Assembly (NCBI GenBank): GCA_051748565.1
Contig: JBNJHN010000003.1
Coordinates: 9,894-73,893, forward strand
Direction: 5' to 3'
DNA: 64,000 bases
Origin: SKPH01 sp051748565
GTDB lineage: Bacteria > Bacillota > Dethiobacteria > DTU022
Of this stretch, positions 26,085-34,958 are shown piece by piece. How positions within the stretch are numbered: the first letter of the stretch is position 1; every line of letters begins with the position of its first letter. The notes beneath the pieces are model-generated. The model was not told where the DNA came from. It did no database searches and saw only the letters and a list, made by a program, of their open reading frames with translations. A program made the translations under genes and the position numbers.

Positions 26085-26801
26085 CTAATGGCCAATTTTG
26101 TCGTTGTCGGCATTTTCAATTATAAATAAGCTATCTGCCCTGTTCCGGCTAAGTTTCATAGCCAGGGATATAGCCTGGGTTCTGTTTTTCACCTGTAGTT
26201 TCTGATAAATGTTGCGCAGGTGGGTCTTTACCGTGTCGACTGCCAGATTTGTGGCTGAGGAGATTTCTTTATTTGTTAAACCCTTAACCAGCTGCCTGAG
26301 GATTTCCTGCTCTCTTGGTGTGAGTTCTACCCGCTTTTCTTCTTTTTCCAGAGGCTTTATTTCGGTAAGTTTTTTACTCAGGCGGGTATAATCGTTTACT
26401 ATCTGGCGAAAAACAGATTGATCGATAATGGTTTCTCCATTATGAACTCTTTTAATTGTATCGATCAGGTTTTGTCTGCTAACATGTTTGAGAATATAGC
26501 CGGATGCCCCGCTTTGAAGGGCCAGACGGATTGATTCCGTATCTTCAAAGATAGTTAAAAAAATTATTTTTATCTCCGGTTTTTGGGCCAGGATTTGCTT
26601 CGCTGTTTCTATACCGTTTACGCCTTCCATTTTAATATCCATGAGAATGACATCGGGTGCAACCTCATGCGCTTTAGCTATAGCTTCTTCACTGTTTCCG
26701 CAGCTGCCGGCGATGGAGATACCTTCACAGTTTTCAAGCATATTCGACAATCCTTCCCGGACCATGGGGTGATCATCAACAATGAGGATTTTAATAGTCA
26801 A
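26085..26801 (-). CDS. Response regulator, NarL/LuxR family
   Basis: A 238-residue two-domain regulator. Residues 1-120 are the receiver, with the acidic pair in IVDDHPMVREG, the phosphorylated aspartate in PDVILMDIKMEG and the conserved Lys after SGYILKH. The C-terminus is a LuxR-type helix-turn-helix, ELTPREQEILRQLVKGLTNKEIS then AVDTVKTHLRNIYQKL. TTG 26801 is the start, as GAAGGAG lies just before it and the protein then begins with the usual receiver strand; the longer frame overlaps the kinase gene. It forms an operon with the kinase upstream. Its target could be the TRAP operon or aromatic genes; none is shown. Confidence 0.88.
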   Translation of the reverse strand: MTIKILIVDDHPMVREGLSNMLENCEGISIAGSCGNSEEAIAKAHEVAPDVILMDIKMEGVNGIETAKQILAQKPEIKIIFLTIFEDTESIRLALQSGASGYILKHVSRQNLIDTIKRVHNGETIIDQSVFRQIVNDYTRLSKKLTEIKPLEKEEKRVELTPREQEILRQLVKGLTNKEISSATNLAVDTVKTHLRNIYQKLQVKNRTQAISLAMKLSRNRADSLFIIENADNDKIGH

Positions 26802-26836
26802 TTCAAGAACTCCTTCCCGAGCTTCCCGAGTGAAAC

Positions 26837-28567
26837 TTAAATAGGAATACTTACATTTATCTTTGTTCCCTTGCCGGGGCCGCTGTGGATGTTGCAAACT
26901 CCTCCCAGCATGAGGGCTCTTTCCTGTATGCTGGCCAGACCCAGGCGATTCTGTAGTTGCGGTGTTTCGGCAAATACTGTATTGATTCCGGTACCATTGT
27001 CCTCAATTGACAGATTTACTTCTGCATCTTCTATATCCAGCCGGACCTTTACTTTTGTAGCATCGGCATGCTTGATTACATTGGTCAGCGCTTCCTGTAA
27101 TATCCTGAATAATGTAACTTCAATATTTGAAGCCAGCCGCTGTTTTTCACCTTTAACTTCCAGTTCTATAGGAAGATCGTTCTTTTCAGAAATATTATAA
27201 ACATGGGCTTCAACAGCAGGAATTAAGCCATAATTATCAAGAATAATCGGGCGAAGATCGTAAAGTATTCTTCTCACTTCTTGGATCTGTTCACTGAGGA
27301 CATTTGTAACATCGGTGATCTCACTATGCCATTTCTGTGATTCCACCGCTTCAGTGGATGCGATTCTCTGCAGTCGGTACCAAATGGCTATAAGAGATTG
27401 TATAATACCGTCATGCAGATCGGCAGCCAGACGCTTGCGTTCGTCTTCCTGAGCAGTTGTCAGCTTATTTACCAGCTGGTGTAAAAGCTGTTCTTTTTGA
27501 CCCAGGGTTTCAATTAGCCCGGCATTTTCCATTGCTACCGCAGCAGCCCGGGCGATTGCGAATATGATTTCGATCTCATCACTTTCAAAACCACCCGATT
27601 CCAGCAGGCGATCTGTCTGCATAATACCAATAGTTTTCCCTTTGCTTAAAATCGGAACCAGCAGGACCCAGCTGTAAGCGAAATCATCGATAATTTCCCG
27701 GGGTAGCTGCCTGGTTATATTTTGTGGGGTAATGATCACCGGCTGTTCTGTTTTAATTGCCCGCTTAATGCCCGGGAACAGCTTTGCGCCTTTCAATGCT
27801 TTAAACTTTTTTTTCAAGTCAGGATCGTAGCTCCCCACTGCGACAGCAGGAATAAGGGTCTGGTCTTCTTCGTTTAGCAGGTATATGCAGCTCCTTGCCG
27901 AAAACAGGTCTGCTGTTAACTGGGTAACAATATGCAGCACCTGCCTTATATCCAGTGTGGAGCTGATCGTGTTTACCAGCTCCAGCCAGACGGCAAGCTT
28001 TCTCAGATGGCGATCTTTTTGTCTCCGGAAAAGTGATTCCTGGATTATATCGGCCATATGCCTGCCCAGGGAAACGGCTTTTGCCAGCATATATTGTCCG
28101 CTCTGGTAGTCAGTATTGAATATACCGATTTCCATTGTTCCAACAGGATCGCCGGCTTTTAAAAGAACCGGTAAGGTGGTTGATATCACCGGAGAAAGTG
28201 ACTCCAGCAATTTTTTATTTTGCCTGTTCTCTGCAATTGATAAGTAATCACTTAATTGGGAACAGCGATTTTCATAAGCTTCAACTTCAGAAGCTGTTCT
28301 CTCCCCATCCCTGGAAGCGTGCCAGCAGACCAGGTCTTTGCCGTCCCGAACCAGCATCAGGCTGGCCTGACAGAAATCAAAATAATCAACAGAGGTTTGC
28401 AGGATATTCTGAAGAGAAGTTCTTACTTCCTTTACAGCATTAAAGTTGGGGCTGACACGACAAATTAGGATTAACTCCGGTTTTAACTTCGGGGCAGATA
28501 AATGGTCCGGCAATTGTTTACCACCTTTTCCAGCAGTTTGCAGTTCCTCGGGAATCTGTTTGTTCAA
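26837..28567 (-). CDS. Cytoplasmic sensor histidine kinase with two GAF domains (NarL-system type)
   Basis: A 576-residue soluble kinase. No membrane segment is present. Two GAF-like domains occupy about residues 30-175 and 190-360, followed by the HisKA_3 box with ERKRLAADLHDGIIQSL, where H is the phosphorylated residue, and a HATPase domain with DNGTGI and GLASIQERALMLGG. GAF domains bind small ligands, so the kinase may sense an intracellular aromatic compound or acyl-CoA, but the ligand is unknown. Start TTG 28567. A 22-base dyad lies about 13 bases before it, suggesting autoregulation. Confidence 0.88.
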   Translation of the reverse strand: MNKQIPEELQTAGKGGKQLPDHLSAPKLKPELILICRVSPNFNAVKEVRTSLQNILQTSVDYFDFCQASLMLVRDGKDLVCWHASRDGERTASEVEAYENRCSQLSDYLSIAENRQNKKLLESLSPVISTTLPVLLKAGDPVGTMEIGIFNTDYQSGQYMLAKAVSLGRHMADIIQESLFRRQKDRHLRKLAVWLELVNTISSTLDIRQVLHIVTQLTADLFSARSCIYLLNEEDQTLIPAVAVGSYDPDLKKKFKALKGAKLFPGIKRAIKTEQPVIITPQNITRQLPREIIDDFAYSWVLLVPILSKGKTIGIMQTDRLLESGGFESDEIEIIFAIARAAAVAMENAGLIETLGQKEQLLHQLVNKLTTAQEDERKRLAADLHDGIIQSLIAIWYRLQRIASTEAVESQKWHSEITDVTNVLSEQIQEVRRILYDLRPIILDNYGLIPAVEAHVYNISEKNDLPIELEVKGEKQRLASNIEVTLFRILQEALTNVIKHADATKVKVRLDIEDAEVNLSIEDNGTGINTVFAETPQLQNRLGLASIQERALMLGGVCNIHSGPGKGTKINVSIPI

Positions 28568-28579
28568 TTTTATCTTTTA

Positions 28580-28601
28580 CCTGTGATAACGTCAACACAG
28601 G
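28580..28601. promoter_or_regulatory. Dyad-symmetric site before the sensor kinase
   Basis: CCTGTG and CACAGG flank a partly symmetric ATAACGTCAA centre. The 22-base site lies between the kinase start and the methyltransferase operon promoter region, so a regulator bound here could affect both directions. Confidence 0.45.
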
Positions 28602-28618
28602 CGTTTCAAAGTATTCAT

Positions 28619-28713
28619 CCGAAGGTGTTAGCTCTGATTTCACTCTTTTTAACCTTCATTCCATGCTTTTAAGGGATTTTTTTATTGACACTCTTTGATT
28701 AAGCTTAAAGTAA
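28619..28713 (+). promoter_or_regulatory. Conserved intergenic element, copy 2 (upstream of methyltransferase operon)
   Basis: This copy has CCGAAGGTGTTAGC, TTTCACTCTTTTT, CCATGCTTTTAAGGGAT and TTAAGCTTAAAGTAA in this order. It is nearly collinear with the copy at 45555, including the identical CATGCTTTTAAGGGAT and AAGCTTAAAGTAA blocks. A possible -35 TTGACA lies at 28685-28690. The next start codon is 109 bases downstream. Confidence 0.6.
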
Positions 28714-28822
28714 GGATCTATGTCTTTCAATTTTAAAACTGGCCAGGCGTAGCTTTCAGTCTGACCTCCTTTTACATTACCACAAATAACTTGGCTGTCG
28801 AAAGACGGGTGCGATGAACTAA

Positions 28823-29617
28823 ATGGCTTTTTTGAAAACAGATGAAATAATGAGTTACCACTCATTTGAATGGCATAACCATATTGATGACCTCATCTTT
28901 GGGCCTGGTAGAAGAGAATTAGACCTACTGAGAGGTTTTTTATCCCATTATCCTGTCAAGTCGGTGCTTGACGTTGCCTGTGGAGACGGTGATATTGCGA
29001 TCATGCTTGCCGGACTGGGGAAGAGGGTTACTGTTTTGGATCAAGATTATGCGCGGCTTAAAAGTATTCATTTAAAAAGTATTTTAGCAGGAGTTCAACT
29101 CGAAGCTATCTGTGGTGATATGCGCGATCTCTCCAGTGTTTATAAAAGCAGGTGTAATTTGATTACCAGCTTGCGGAATTCGCTGCCCAGGTTAATAAAT
29201 GATACTGATATATGGGGGACACTGGCCCAGATGTACCTGGCGCTTGAATCTGAAGGTTTAATAGCAATTCAAATGTTTGATTATGATCGCCTTTATAAGG
29301 AAAATATTTATGATTTGAACCAGATTGATAGTTATTACAGTGAAATTGGAGTAAAAGTTTATTTTGAACATGGACGGGGAAAATCAGACGCTAAATTCAT
29401 ATTTGATATATCTGGTCAACATTTTCCGGAAAAGAAGATCGAGAAGATTATTTTTCCGGTAAGGCCGATTTTTCAAAATGAGCTGGATATGTGGCTTGCC
29501 GAACTTGGTTTTAAAAAGATTGAAAATTTCGGTAAACTAACCGATAATTATCACAAAGGGGATGCCTGGCAGAATTTTACGATAGCATTCCGGCCGGGCT
29601 CTTCAGATGATCATTAA
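28823..29617 (+). CDS. Class I SAM-dependent methyltransferase
   Basis: A 264-residue protein with the SAM-binding glycine motif VLDVACGDGDIAIMLAGLG near residue 50, the acidic end of strand 2 in VTVLDQD and the later ICGDMRDL and NLITSLRNSLPRL segments. The substrate is not evident. The start is uncertain: ATG 28823 has no clear ribosome site, and ATG 28850 is an in-frame alternative that removes nine residues. It heads the run leading to the SDR and thiolase; the SDR ribosome site overlaps its stop. Codon use looks ordinary for the window. Confidence 0.8.
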   Translation: MAFLKTDEIMSYHSFEWHNHIDDLIFGPGRRELDLLRGFLSHYPVKSVLDVACGDGDIAIMLAGLGKRVTVLDQDYARLKSIHLKSILAGVQLEAICGDMRDLSSVYKSRCNLITSLRNSLPRLINDTDIWGTLAQMYLALESEGLIAIQMFDYDRLYKENIYDLNQIDSYYSEIGVKVYFEHGRGKSDAKFIFDISGQHFPEKKIEKIIFPVRPIFQNELDMWLAELGFKKIENFGKLTDNYHKGDAWQNFTIAFRPGSSDDH

Positions 29618-29630
29618 AGGAGGGGTTGGC

Positions 29631-30377
29631 ATGCGTTTGCAGGATAAGGTTGTCATTATTACCGGGGCCAGCAAAGGAATAGGTGAAGCGGTTTCGCTGG
29701 CATTGGCCCGTGAAGGTGCAAATCTGGTTTTGGTCAGCCGAAGCATAAAAGAAGACGATCAGGTTGTCCGGGAAGCAAAAAAAGCAGGAAGTCAGGTTAT
29801 GGTTAAACAGGTTGATGTCGGAGAATATAACCAGGTGACCGGGATGGTTGAAGAAGCGATAGAAAAATTTGGCAAAATTGATGCACTTTTTAATAATGCC
29901 GGAATCAGCAAGCCGGCTATGCTTTGGAAAATGACACCCGAACAGTGGGAAGAGGTGCTCAGGATAAACCTTTCCGGCACTTTTTTCTGTATTCAGGCGG
30001 TATCGAAGCAGATGATTGAGCAGCAATCAGGTTCGATTATCAACGTAACATCCTCTGCAGGCCTGCTGGGAACGATAGGACAGATTAATTATACAGCGGC
30101 AAAGGGAGGGGTTTATGCGATGACCAAATCTGCTGCCAAGGAACTGGCCCGTTACCAAATCAGGGTCAACACGATCGCACCGATGGCAGAAACTGAAATG
30201 ACACAGGTTATTGCCAGTGATCCCAAATTTAAAGCAAAATACCTGGAGCGAATACCACTGGGCCGCTTTGGTCTTCCTGAAGAAATAGCCCCGATTGTTG
30301 TTTTTTTAGTCTCAGATGAATCAAGTTATATTACTGGTCAGACAATTTGTATTGACGGTGGTTTGGTTATGCCTTAA
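29631..30377 (+). CDS. Short-chain dehydrogenase/reductase (FabG-like)
   Basis: A 248-residue classical SDR. It has the NAD(P) motif TGASKGIGEAV, NNAG at the fourth strand and the catalytic S-Y-K set with YTAAKGG; the C-terminus ends in GQTICIDGGLVMP as in FabG-type enzymes. It would interconvert a hydroxyacyl and an oxoacyl compound, for instance a 3-hydroxyacyl-CoA. ATG 29631 follows AAAGGAGGGG, which overlaps the methyltransferase stop. The longer frame from 29607 is not needed. Confidence 0.9.
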   Translation: MRLQDKVVIITGASKGIGEAVSLALAREGANLVLVSRSIKEDDQVVREAKKAGSQVMVKQVDVGEYNQVTGMVEEAIEKFGKIDALFNNAGISKPAMLWKMTPEQWEEVLRINLSGTFFCIQAVSKQMIEQQSGSIINVTSSAGLLGTIGQINYTAAKGGVYAMTKSAAKELARYQIRVNTIAPMAETEMTQVIASDPKFKAKYLERIPLGRFGLPEEIAPIVVFLVSDESSYITGQTICIDGGLVMP

Positions 30378-30409
30378 GCTTATACCTAATTTTGTAAAGG
30401 AGGATGATT

Positions 30410-31564
30410 ATGCCTAAAGATGTCGCGATTATCGGGGTGGGGCAAAGTGCTTTTGTCAGAGGTTACGAAGGCTCGATCAGGGAGCTTTCTTTTGAAGCTT
30501 ACAGAGAAGCAATGCAGGATGCCGGAATTACTGCTGCAGAGGTGGATGCCTCTCTTGTTTGCTCTGCTCCGGAGTATGACAAGCAGCGCAGCCCTTCAGG
30601 TCTGATTGCAGAATACCTGGGGCTGAATCCGCAGCCCACTTTTGCCATTGAAAGTGTCTGCTCTTCCAGTACAACCGGAATCAGAACAGCATATGCTCTG
30701 ATTAAAAGTGGGCTGCACGATGTTGTCGTGGTGATCGGTTTTCAAAAAATGTCGGAGATTACATCCGCAGACTCACAGGAACGAATGGGTCGCGGTGCCG
30801 ATATTATGTGGGAATCTCCTTTTGGCACGACCATGCCGGCTTATTATGCAATGCATGCGCGTGCGCATTTTGATACTTATGGCAGTACGGAGAAAGATCT
30901 TGCCCTGATCAGAGTAAAGGCAGCGAAGTATGGGCAGCTGAATGAAAAAGCGGTTTATCGAAAGGATCTTGAACTGGATCAGGTTTTAAATTCGGATTAT
31001 GTGACAACTCCATTAAAAAGATTTGACTGCTGTGCTAATGCCGACGGATCTTCCTGTATTGTTTTAGCTTCCGCAGAAAAAGCAAAAGAGATTTCTACAA
31101 GACCTGTATGGATTCTCGGACTTGGTTCGGCCACCGCTTCTTTAAGCATGACCGGCCGGGAAGCATATGACGGCCTGGAAAGCGTCCGTATGGCTGCCCG
31201 CCAGGCTTATGAAATGGCCTCACTTGAACCTTCTGATATAGATGTGGCCGAAGTACACGACTGCTTTACAATTGCTGAACTGATGGCTTATGAAAACCTC
31301 GGATTTGCCGAACCCGGAAGGGGTGTAGAACTAATTCGAGATGGGGAGACATATCTTGAGGGTAAAATTCCTGTAAATGTAGACGGTGGGCTTTTATCAA
31401 AGGGACATCCGATTGGTGCTACCGGAGGATCTCAGGTTAGGACTATTGTGCAGCAGCTGCGTGGTGAAGCCGGAGAGATCCAGGTGCCAGGGGCAGAAAC
31501 AGGGCTTGTTCATAATGTTGGTGGAGTAGGGATATATGGAAATGTAATCATTCTGGGAAGCTGA
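30410..31564 (+). CDS. SCPx-like thiolase (DUF35-partner type)
   Basis: A 384-residue thiolase-fold protein of the SCP2/SCPx branch. The nucleophile is the cysteine in ESVCSSSTTGIR near residue 82, with SKGHPIGATGG for the histidine and HDCFTIAELMAYENLG as the branch-typical block. The last motif reads HNVGGVGIYGN, without the second cysteine of classical thiolases, as is normal for this branch. Such proteins usually need a DUF35 zinc-ribbon/OB partner; here the only one in the window is at 45797. ATG 30410 follows AAAGGAGG. Possible substrates include aromatic or alicyclic 3-oxoacyl-CoA. Confidence 0.87.
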   Translation: MPKDVAIIGVGQSAFVRGYEGSIRELSFEAYREAMQDAGITAAEVDASLVCSAPEYDKQRSPSGLIAEYLGLNPQPTFAIESVCSSSTTGIRTAYALIKSGLHDVVVVIGFQKMSEITSADSQERMGRGADIMWESPFGTTMPAYYAMHARAHFDTYGSTEKDLALIRVKAAKYGQLNEKAVYRKDLELDQVLNSDYVTTPLKRFDCCANADGSSCIVLASAEKAKEISTRPVWILGLGSATASLSMTGREAYDGLESVRMAARQAYEMASLEPSDIDVAEVHDCFTIAELMAYENLGFAEPGRGVELIRDGETYLEGKIPVNVDGGLLSKGHPIGATGGSQVRTIVQQLRGEAGEIQVPGAETGLVHNVGGVGIYGNVIILGS

Positions 31565-31580
31565 AAGGAGTAATGTCCAG

Positions 31581-32426
31581 TTGCGGTCACCAGTGATTGA
31601 TTTTCATATTCACCCTATCTTTTATGATCAATTTTATGTTGAAAGTGCTTTGAACTGGATAAAGGAAATGCACGCAGATAAAGATTGGGATCAATTTTAC
31701 CGGGAATTTTCTGATCCGGATTACTTTCTGAGCTACCTGCAAGAAAACGGTGTAGATTGCGGAGTTATAATGGCTGACTTATGCCCGGCAGTAACCGGCA
31801 TATGTACAAATGAATATGTGCTTGAATTCTGTAAAGACAGGGAACCTCTGATCCCCTTTGCCAGCATCAACCCTTATCTGACCGTACATACTGGAAGAGA
31901 ATTGCAACGCCTGGCAGGAGAGGGTTTCCGTGGATTGAAACTCTATCCCACCTATCAGCATTATTTCCCCAATGAACGTTTTCTTTATCCCCTCTATGCA
32001 AAGGCAGAGGATCTACAAGTACCGCTGATGGTTCATACCGGTTCCTCTGTGTTTAAAGGAGCCAAACTAAAATATGGAGATCCGCTTTACCTGGATGAAG
32101 TGGCCGTTGATTTTCCAGATTTAAAAATTATCCTGGTCCATAGCGGCAGGGGATTCTGGTATGACAGCGCTTTTCTATTAACACGGTTACATGACAATAT
32201 TTACATGGAACTGGCCGGATTACCTCCGCATAAACTGCTGGATTACTTCCCTGAAATAGACAGGTTATCAGAAAAAATCTTGTTTGGCTCCGATTGGCCC
32301 GGTATAACTGATTTGAAAGGCAACATCGATGCGATCAGGCAGTTGCCTCTCGCTGAAGAAACAAAGAATAACATTTTAGGTGTCAATGCGGCCAAGCTTC
32401 TGAATCTAACGATAGAAAACCTGTAA
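31581..32426 (+). CDS. Amidohydrolase-family metal-dependent hydrolase
   Basis: A 281-residue TIM-barrel protein of the amidohydrolase_2 group. Metal-ligand motifs are DFHIHP at the N-terminus, MVHTGSS, LVHSGRG and the late LFGSDWPG. The group includes decarboxylases and hydrolases of cyclic carboxylic compounds; the substrate cannot be named here. TTG 31581 follows AAAGGAG with ten-base spacing. The gene is 16 bases after the thiolase and in the same operon, so it may act on an intermediate of that enzyme. Confidence 0.83.
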   Translation: MRSPVIDFHIHPIFYDQFYVESALNWIKEMHADKDWDQFYREFSDPDYFLSYLQENGVDCGVIMADLCPAVTGICTNEYVLEFCKDREPLIPFASINPYLTVHTGRELQRLAGEGFRGLKLYPTYQHYFPNERFLYPLYAKAEDLQVPLMVHTGSSVFKGAKLKYGDPLYLDEVAVDFPDLKIILVHSGRGFWYDSAFLLTRLHDNIYMELAGLPPHKLLDYFPEIDRLSEKILFGSDWPGITDLKGNIDAIRQLPLAEETKNNILGVNAAKLLNLTIENL

Positions 32427-32768
32427 AAAAGCAAGAGAACGGCAGTGTTTATAAAAGAAGGAATATTTTTTTCTTTGTGGAATTGGAAAAATTGAAACTT
32501 TTACAGGGGAGGTGTTGGATCGGTAAATAATAAAGAATTTGTTTAGTATTTAAGCACTTTTATTTTACCGGTGAAATGGCAGGTTGGTAGAATGGTAGCA
32601 TGGATGCCTCTAAGCTTTTTGTTGATCACCGCATGGTAATAAGGCAGCACGGTTGCTTATTGTTTAAACTGTGATTGGCCGGGCATGGCTGTTTGGTCGA
32701 AATGCCTGCCTGAATAATTGTGAGCCCAGGCCCATGCAGTGTAAAAATAATGTGGAGGTGTCAACACA
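32427..32768 (+). other. Intergenic region of 342 bases with possible RNA structure
   Basis: No gene recognised. GGCAGG at 32578-32583 could pair with CCTGCC at 32705-32710, enclosing smaller possible hairpins such as GGCAT/ATGCC. An isolated GGGGAGGTG at 32502-32510 is not followed by a usable reading frame. It may hold a leader for the dehydrogenase gene at 32769. Confidence 0.4.
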
Positions 32769-33794
32769 ATGGGTACTTTTAATCCCTTGAATATACTTGT
32801 TGCCTTGCAGCCCGGGCTGGGAAGCCCGGTTGAATACGAAGATTTAATCAAAGCACGATTTCCTGACAAAGTATCTAAAGGTGAGATCAGGGTTCGACTG
32901 ATCCAGGATGGTTCTGCCGCAGCTATCCCCGATGAATATCTCGATACGCATATTGTTGGTGCCGGGGTTGTTGTAGAGAGAGTCCCGGAGATGGATAACC
33001 TGCAATGGGTGATGACTTTCAGTGCAGGTATTGATCACTGGGAAAAATGGGGCAAACTTCCTTCTCATGTTCCTTTGACTCATCTTCCGGGTGGTTCAGG
33101 CATTCCTATTTCAGAATTTGTGATCGGCTTGATGCTGAACCTTTCGAAAAAATTTAACCTGCTTTGGGATCAGCAAAAAGAAAGAAAATTTATTCGTGTC
33201 CGTGGGGAGGAGCTTTATGGAAAAACAATTGGCATAGTCGGTCTTGGCGGTATCGGTCGACAGATTGCCAAGCGGGCCAAAGCTTTTGATATGCGTGTAA
33301 TTGGCTCTGATATCCAGGTTACGGAGATTCCCCATGTAGACGAGGTTTTCTTGAGTGATCAGGTGGATGAAGTAATCCGCCAGAGTGATTTTCTGGTACT
33401 TGCCTGCCCGGAGACCAGTGAAACCCGGGGAATGATGGATGAAAGAAGTTTCAAGTTAATGAAAAAAACAGCGTACCTGATAAACTGTGCCCGCGGTTCT
33501 CTGATCGTAAAAGAAGATTTCATCAAAGCGTTGAACGAAGGTTGGATTGCCGGGGCAGCTAATGACACCCATTGGATCAAAAAACCGCTTCCCTCATACC
33601 TTCCTGAAGATGATGAACTTTGGGCATGTAAGAACATACTGATCACACCTCATATTTCCAGCTGGTCTGATCTGTACGCCCCCAGGTTCGGCGGCCTTTT
33701 TGTAAATAATATCGAACGCTTTCTTGATGGAAAACCTCTGACCCATGTTGCGCCCGGATTTGAGGGTGATCCGCAGTGGTTGAAAAATATATAA
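32769..33794 (+). CDS. D-2-hydroxyacid dehydrogenase (NAD-dependent)
   Basis: A 341-residue member of the D-isomer-specific 2-hydroxyacid dehydrogenase family. The cofactor site is GIVGLGGIGRQIAKRA in the middle of the chain. Catalytic residues are recognisable as Arg in NCARGSLI, Glu in the following helix and His in TPHISSWSD. It would reduce a 2-oxoacid to the (R)-2-hydroxyacid or the reverse. It is followed after 18 bases by two dehydratase-type subunits and an indolepyruvate-ferredoxin oxidoreductase, so an aryl-lactate/aryl-pyruvate pair is a reasonable guess for the substrate. Confidence 0.88.
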   Translation: MGTFNPLNILVALQPGLGSPVEYEDLIKARFPDKVSKGEIRVRLIQDGSAAAIPDEYLDTHIVGAGVVVERVPEMDNLQWVMTFSAGIDHWEKWGKLPSHVPLTHLPGGSGIPISEFVIGLMLNLSKKFNLLWDQQKERKFIRVRGEELYGKTIGIVGLGGIGRQIAKRAKAFDMRVIGSDIQVTEIPHVDEVFLSDQVDEVIRQSDFLVLACPETSETRGMMDERSFKLMKKTAYLINCARGSLIVKEDFIKALNEGWIAGAANDTHWIKKPLPSYLPEDDELWACKNILITPHISSWSDLYAPRFGGLFVNNIERFLDGKPLTHVAPGFEGDPQWLKNI

Positions 33795-33812
33795 ATTAAA
33801 AGGAGATTTCTT

Positions 33813-34958
33813 TTGGATCTAACCAAACTAATAGAACCTTTCGAAAATGCGCTTATTGATCCGACAGAAGAGATCAGACAGTGGAAGAGAGAAAAAGGGA
33901 GTAAGGCAGTCGGTTTTTTAATGGCCGATGTTCCCGAGGAGTTAATTCATGCCGCAGGATTTCTACCTTATGGAATCACCGGCGGAAATGCCGAGATGGA
34001 GCTGGCTGAAACACACCTGCAGCCCTGGGTCTGCTCTTACGTTCGTAATTCTCTCTCTCTTGCCCTTAGCGGAAAACTTGATTTCTTAGATGGTTTGATT
34101 ATCCCGCATACCTGTGATACAACGCGTATGCTGCTTGATTTATGGAAGCATGTCCGGCCCTTTCCCTACATGGAAGATTATCGCCTGCCGCGGCAGGTTG
34201 ATCGCCCCAGCGCCGGAAATTATCTTATTAAAGAGTTGGAAAGAGTTAAATGTGGATTAGAGCAGTATGCAGGTGAATCAATCGGTCCGGACACCCTTAA
34301 AAAGAGTATAATTCTCTATAATCAAAACCGGGAACTTTTACGCAGGGTTTTCGATATCCATGCCCAGGATCCAGCTATAATCAGCAGCCGTGAAATATAT
34401 AAACTGATTAATGGTGCCATGGTTATGCCCAGGGAAAGGGTCAATAAGCTATTGAACCAGATAGTCGATATATTGGATGAATCAAACATTTGCGAAGCTA
34501 ACGGCAACTATTTGCGTCTATTATTATCAGGCACGTTGTTGGAACCCTTCGAAATACTGGATTTAATTGACAGTTGCGGGGGCGCTGTAATCGGAGACGA
34601 TTTTCAAAATGGTTATCGATATATCGAAACTGATGTCCTGGTCAGGGATGATATAATGGGGGCCTTTGCCGAGCGGCAGCTGAATCGCATTCCGTCTGCA
34701 GCATTTGATATAAAGGAGAGGCCTAGAAGGGAATTTTTGGCAGAGCTTGCTAAAGAGAAACATGCCAACGGTGTAATTTTTTTGCACCAGAGTTTTTGTG
34801 AGCCTGAAAACTTTGATTACTATGACAACTTACAGGCCATGAAAAACGCCGGTATCCCGGCCATACGGCTCGAAACTCAATTTGGTCGATCCTCCCTGGG
34901 ACAAATGCGCACCAGGATTCAGGCCTTCATGGAGATGCTCGGGGGTGCAAGCCAATGA
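33813..34958 (+). CDS. 2-hydroxyacyl-CoA dehydratase / class I benzoyl-CoA reductase-type subunit 1
   Basis: A 381-residue protein of the HgdB/BcrC/FldC family, which holds a [4Fe-4S] cluster and performs low-potential radical chemistry on acyl-CoA. Candidate ligand cysteines are C74 in PWVCSYVRN, C101 in PHTCDTTRML and one in QSFCEPENFDY near residue 330. Start TTG 33813 follows AAAGGAG. It overlaps the second subunit by four bases. Family members need an ATP-driven activator (HgdC or BcrA/D type); none is in this window. With the 2-hydroxyacid dehydrogenase before it, a dehydratase of the phenyllactyl-CoA type is plausible; a ring reductase is the alternative. Confidence 0.87.
   Translation: MDLTKLIEPFENALIDPTEEIRQWKREKGSKAVGFLMADVPEELIHAAGFLPYGITGGNAEMELAETHLQPWVCSYVRNSLSLALSGKLDFLDGLIIPHTCDTTRMLLDLWKHVRPFPYMEDYRLPRQVDRPSAGNYLIKELERVKCGLEQYAGESIGPDTLKKSIILYNQNRELLRRVFDIHAQDPAIISSREIYKLINGAMVMPRERVNKLLNQIVDILDESNICEANGNYLRLLLSGTLLEPFEILDLIDSCGGAVIGDDFQNGYRYIETDVLVRDDIMGAFAERQLNRIPSAAFDIKERPRREFLAELAKEKHANGVIFLHQSFCEPENFDYYDNLQAMKNAGIPAIRLETQFGRSSLGQMRTRIQAFMEMLGGASQ

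Noticed and set aside
32578..32712. tRNA-like pattern: GGCAGG at one end, GGTCGAAATGCCTGCC at the other, and TGGTAGAATGGTAGCA resembling a D-arm
   Set aside because: 133 bases is too long, no anticodon arm can be drawn and the T-arm conflicts with the acceptor pairing. I list it only as an intergenic region.
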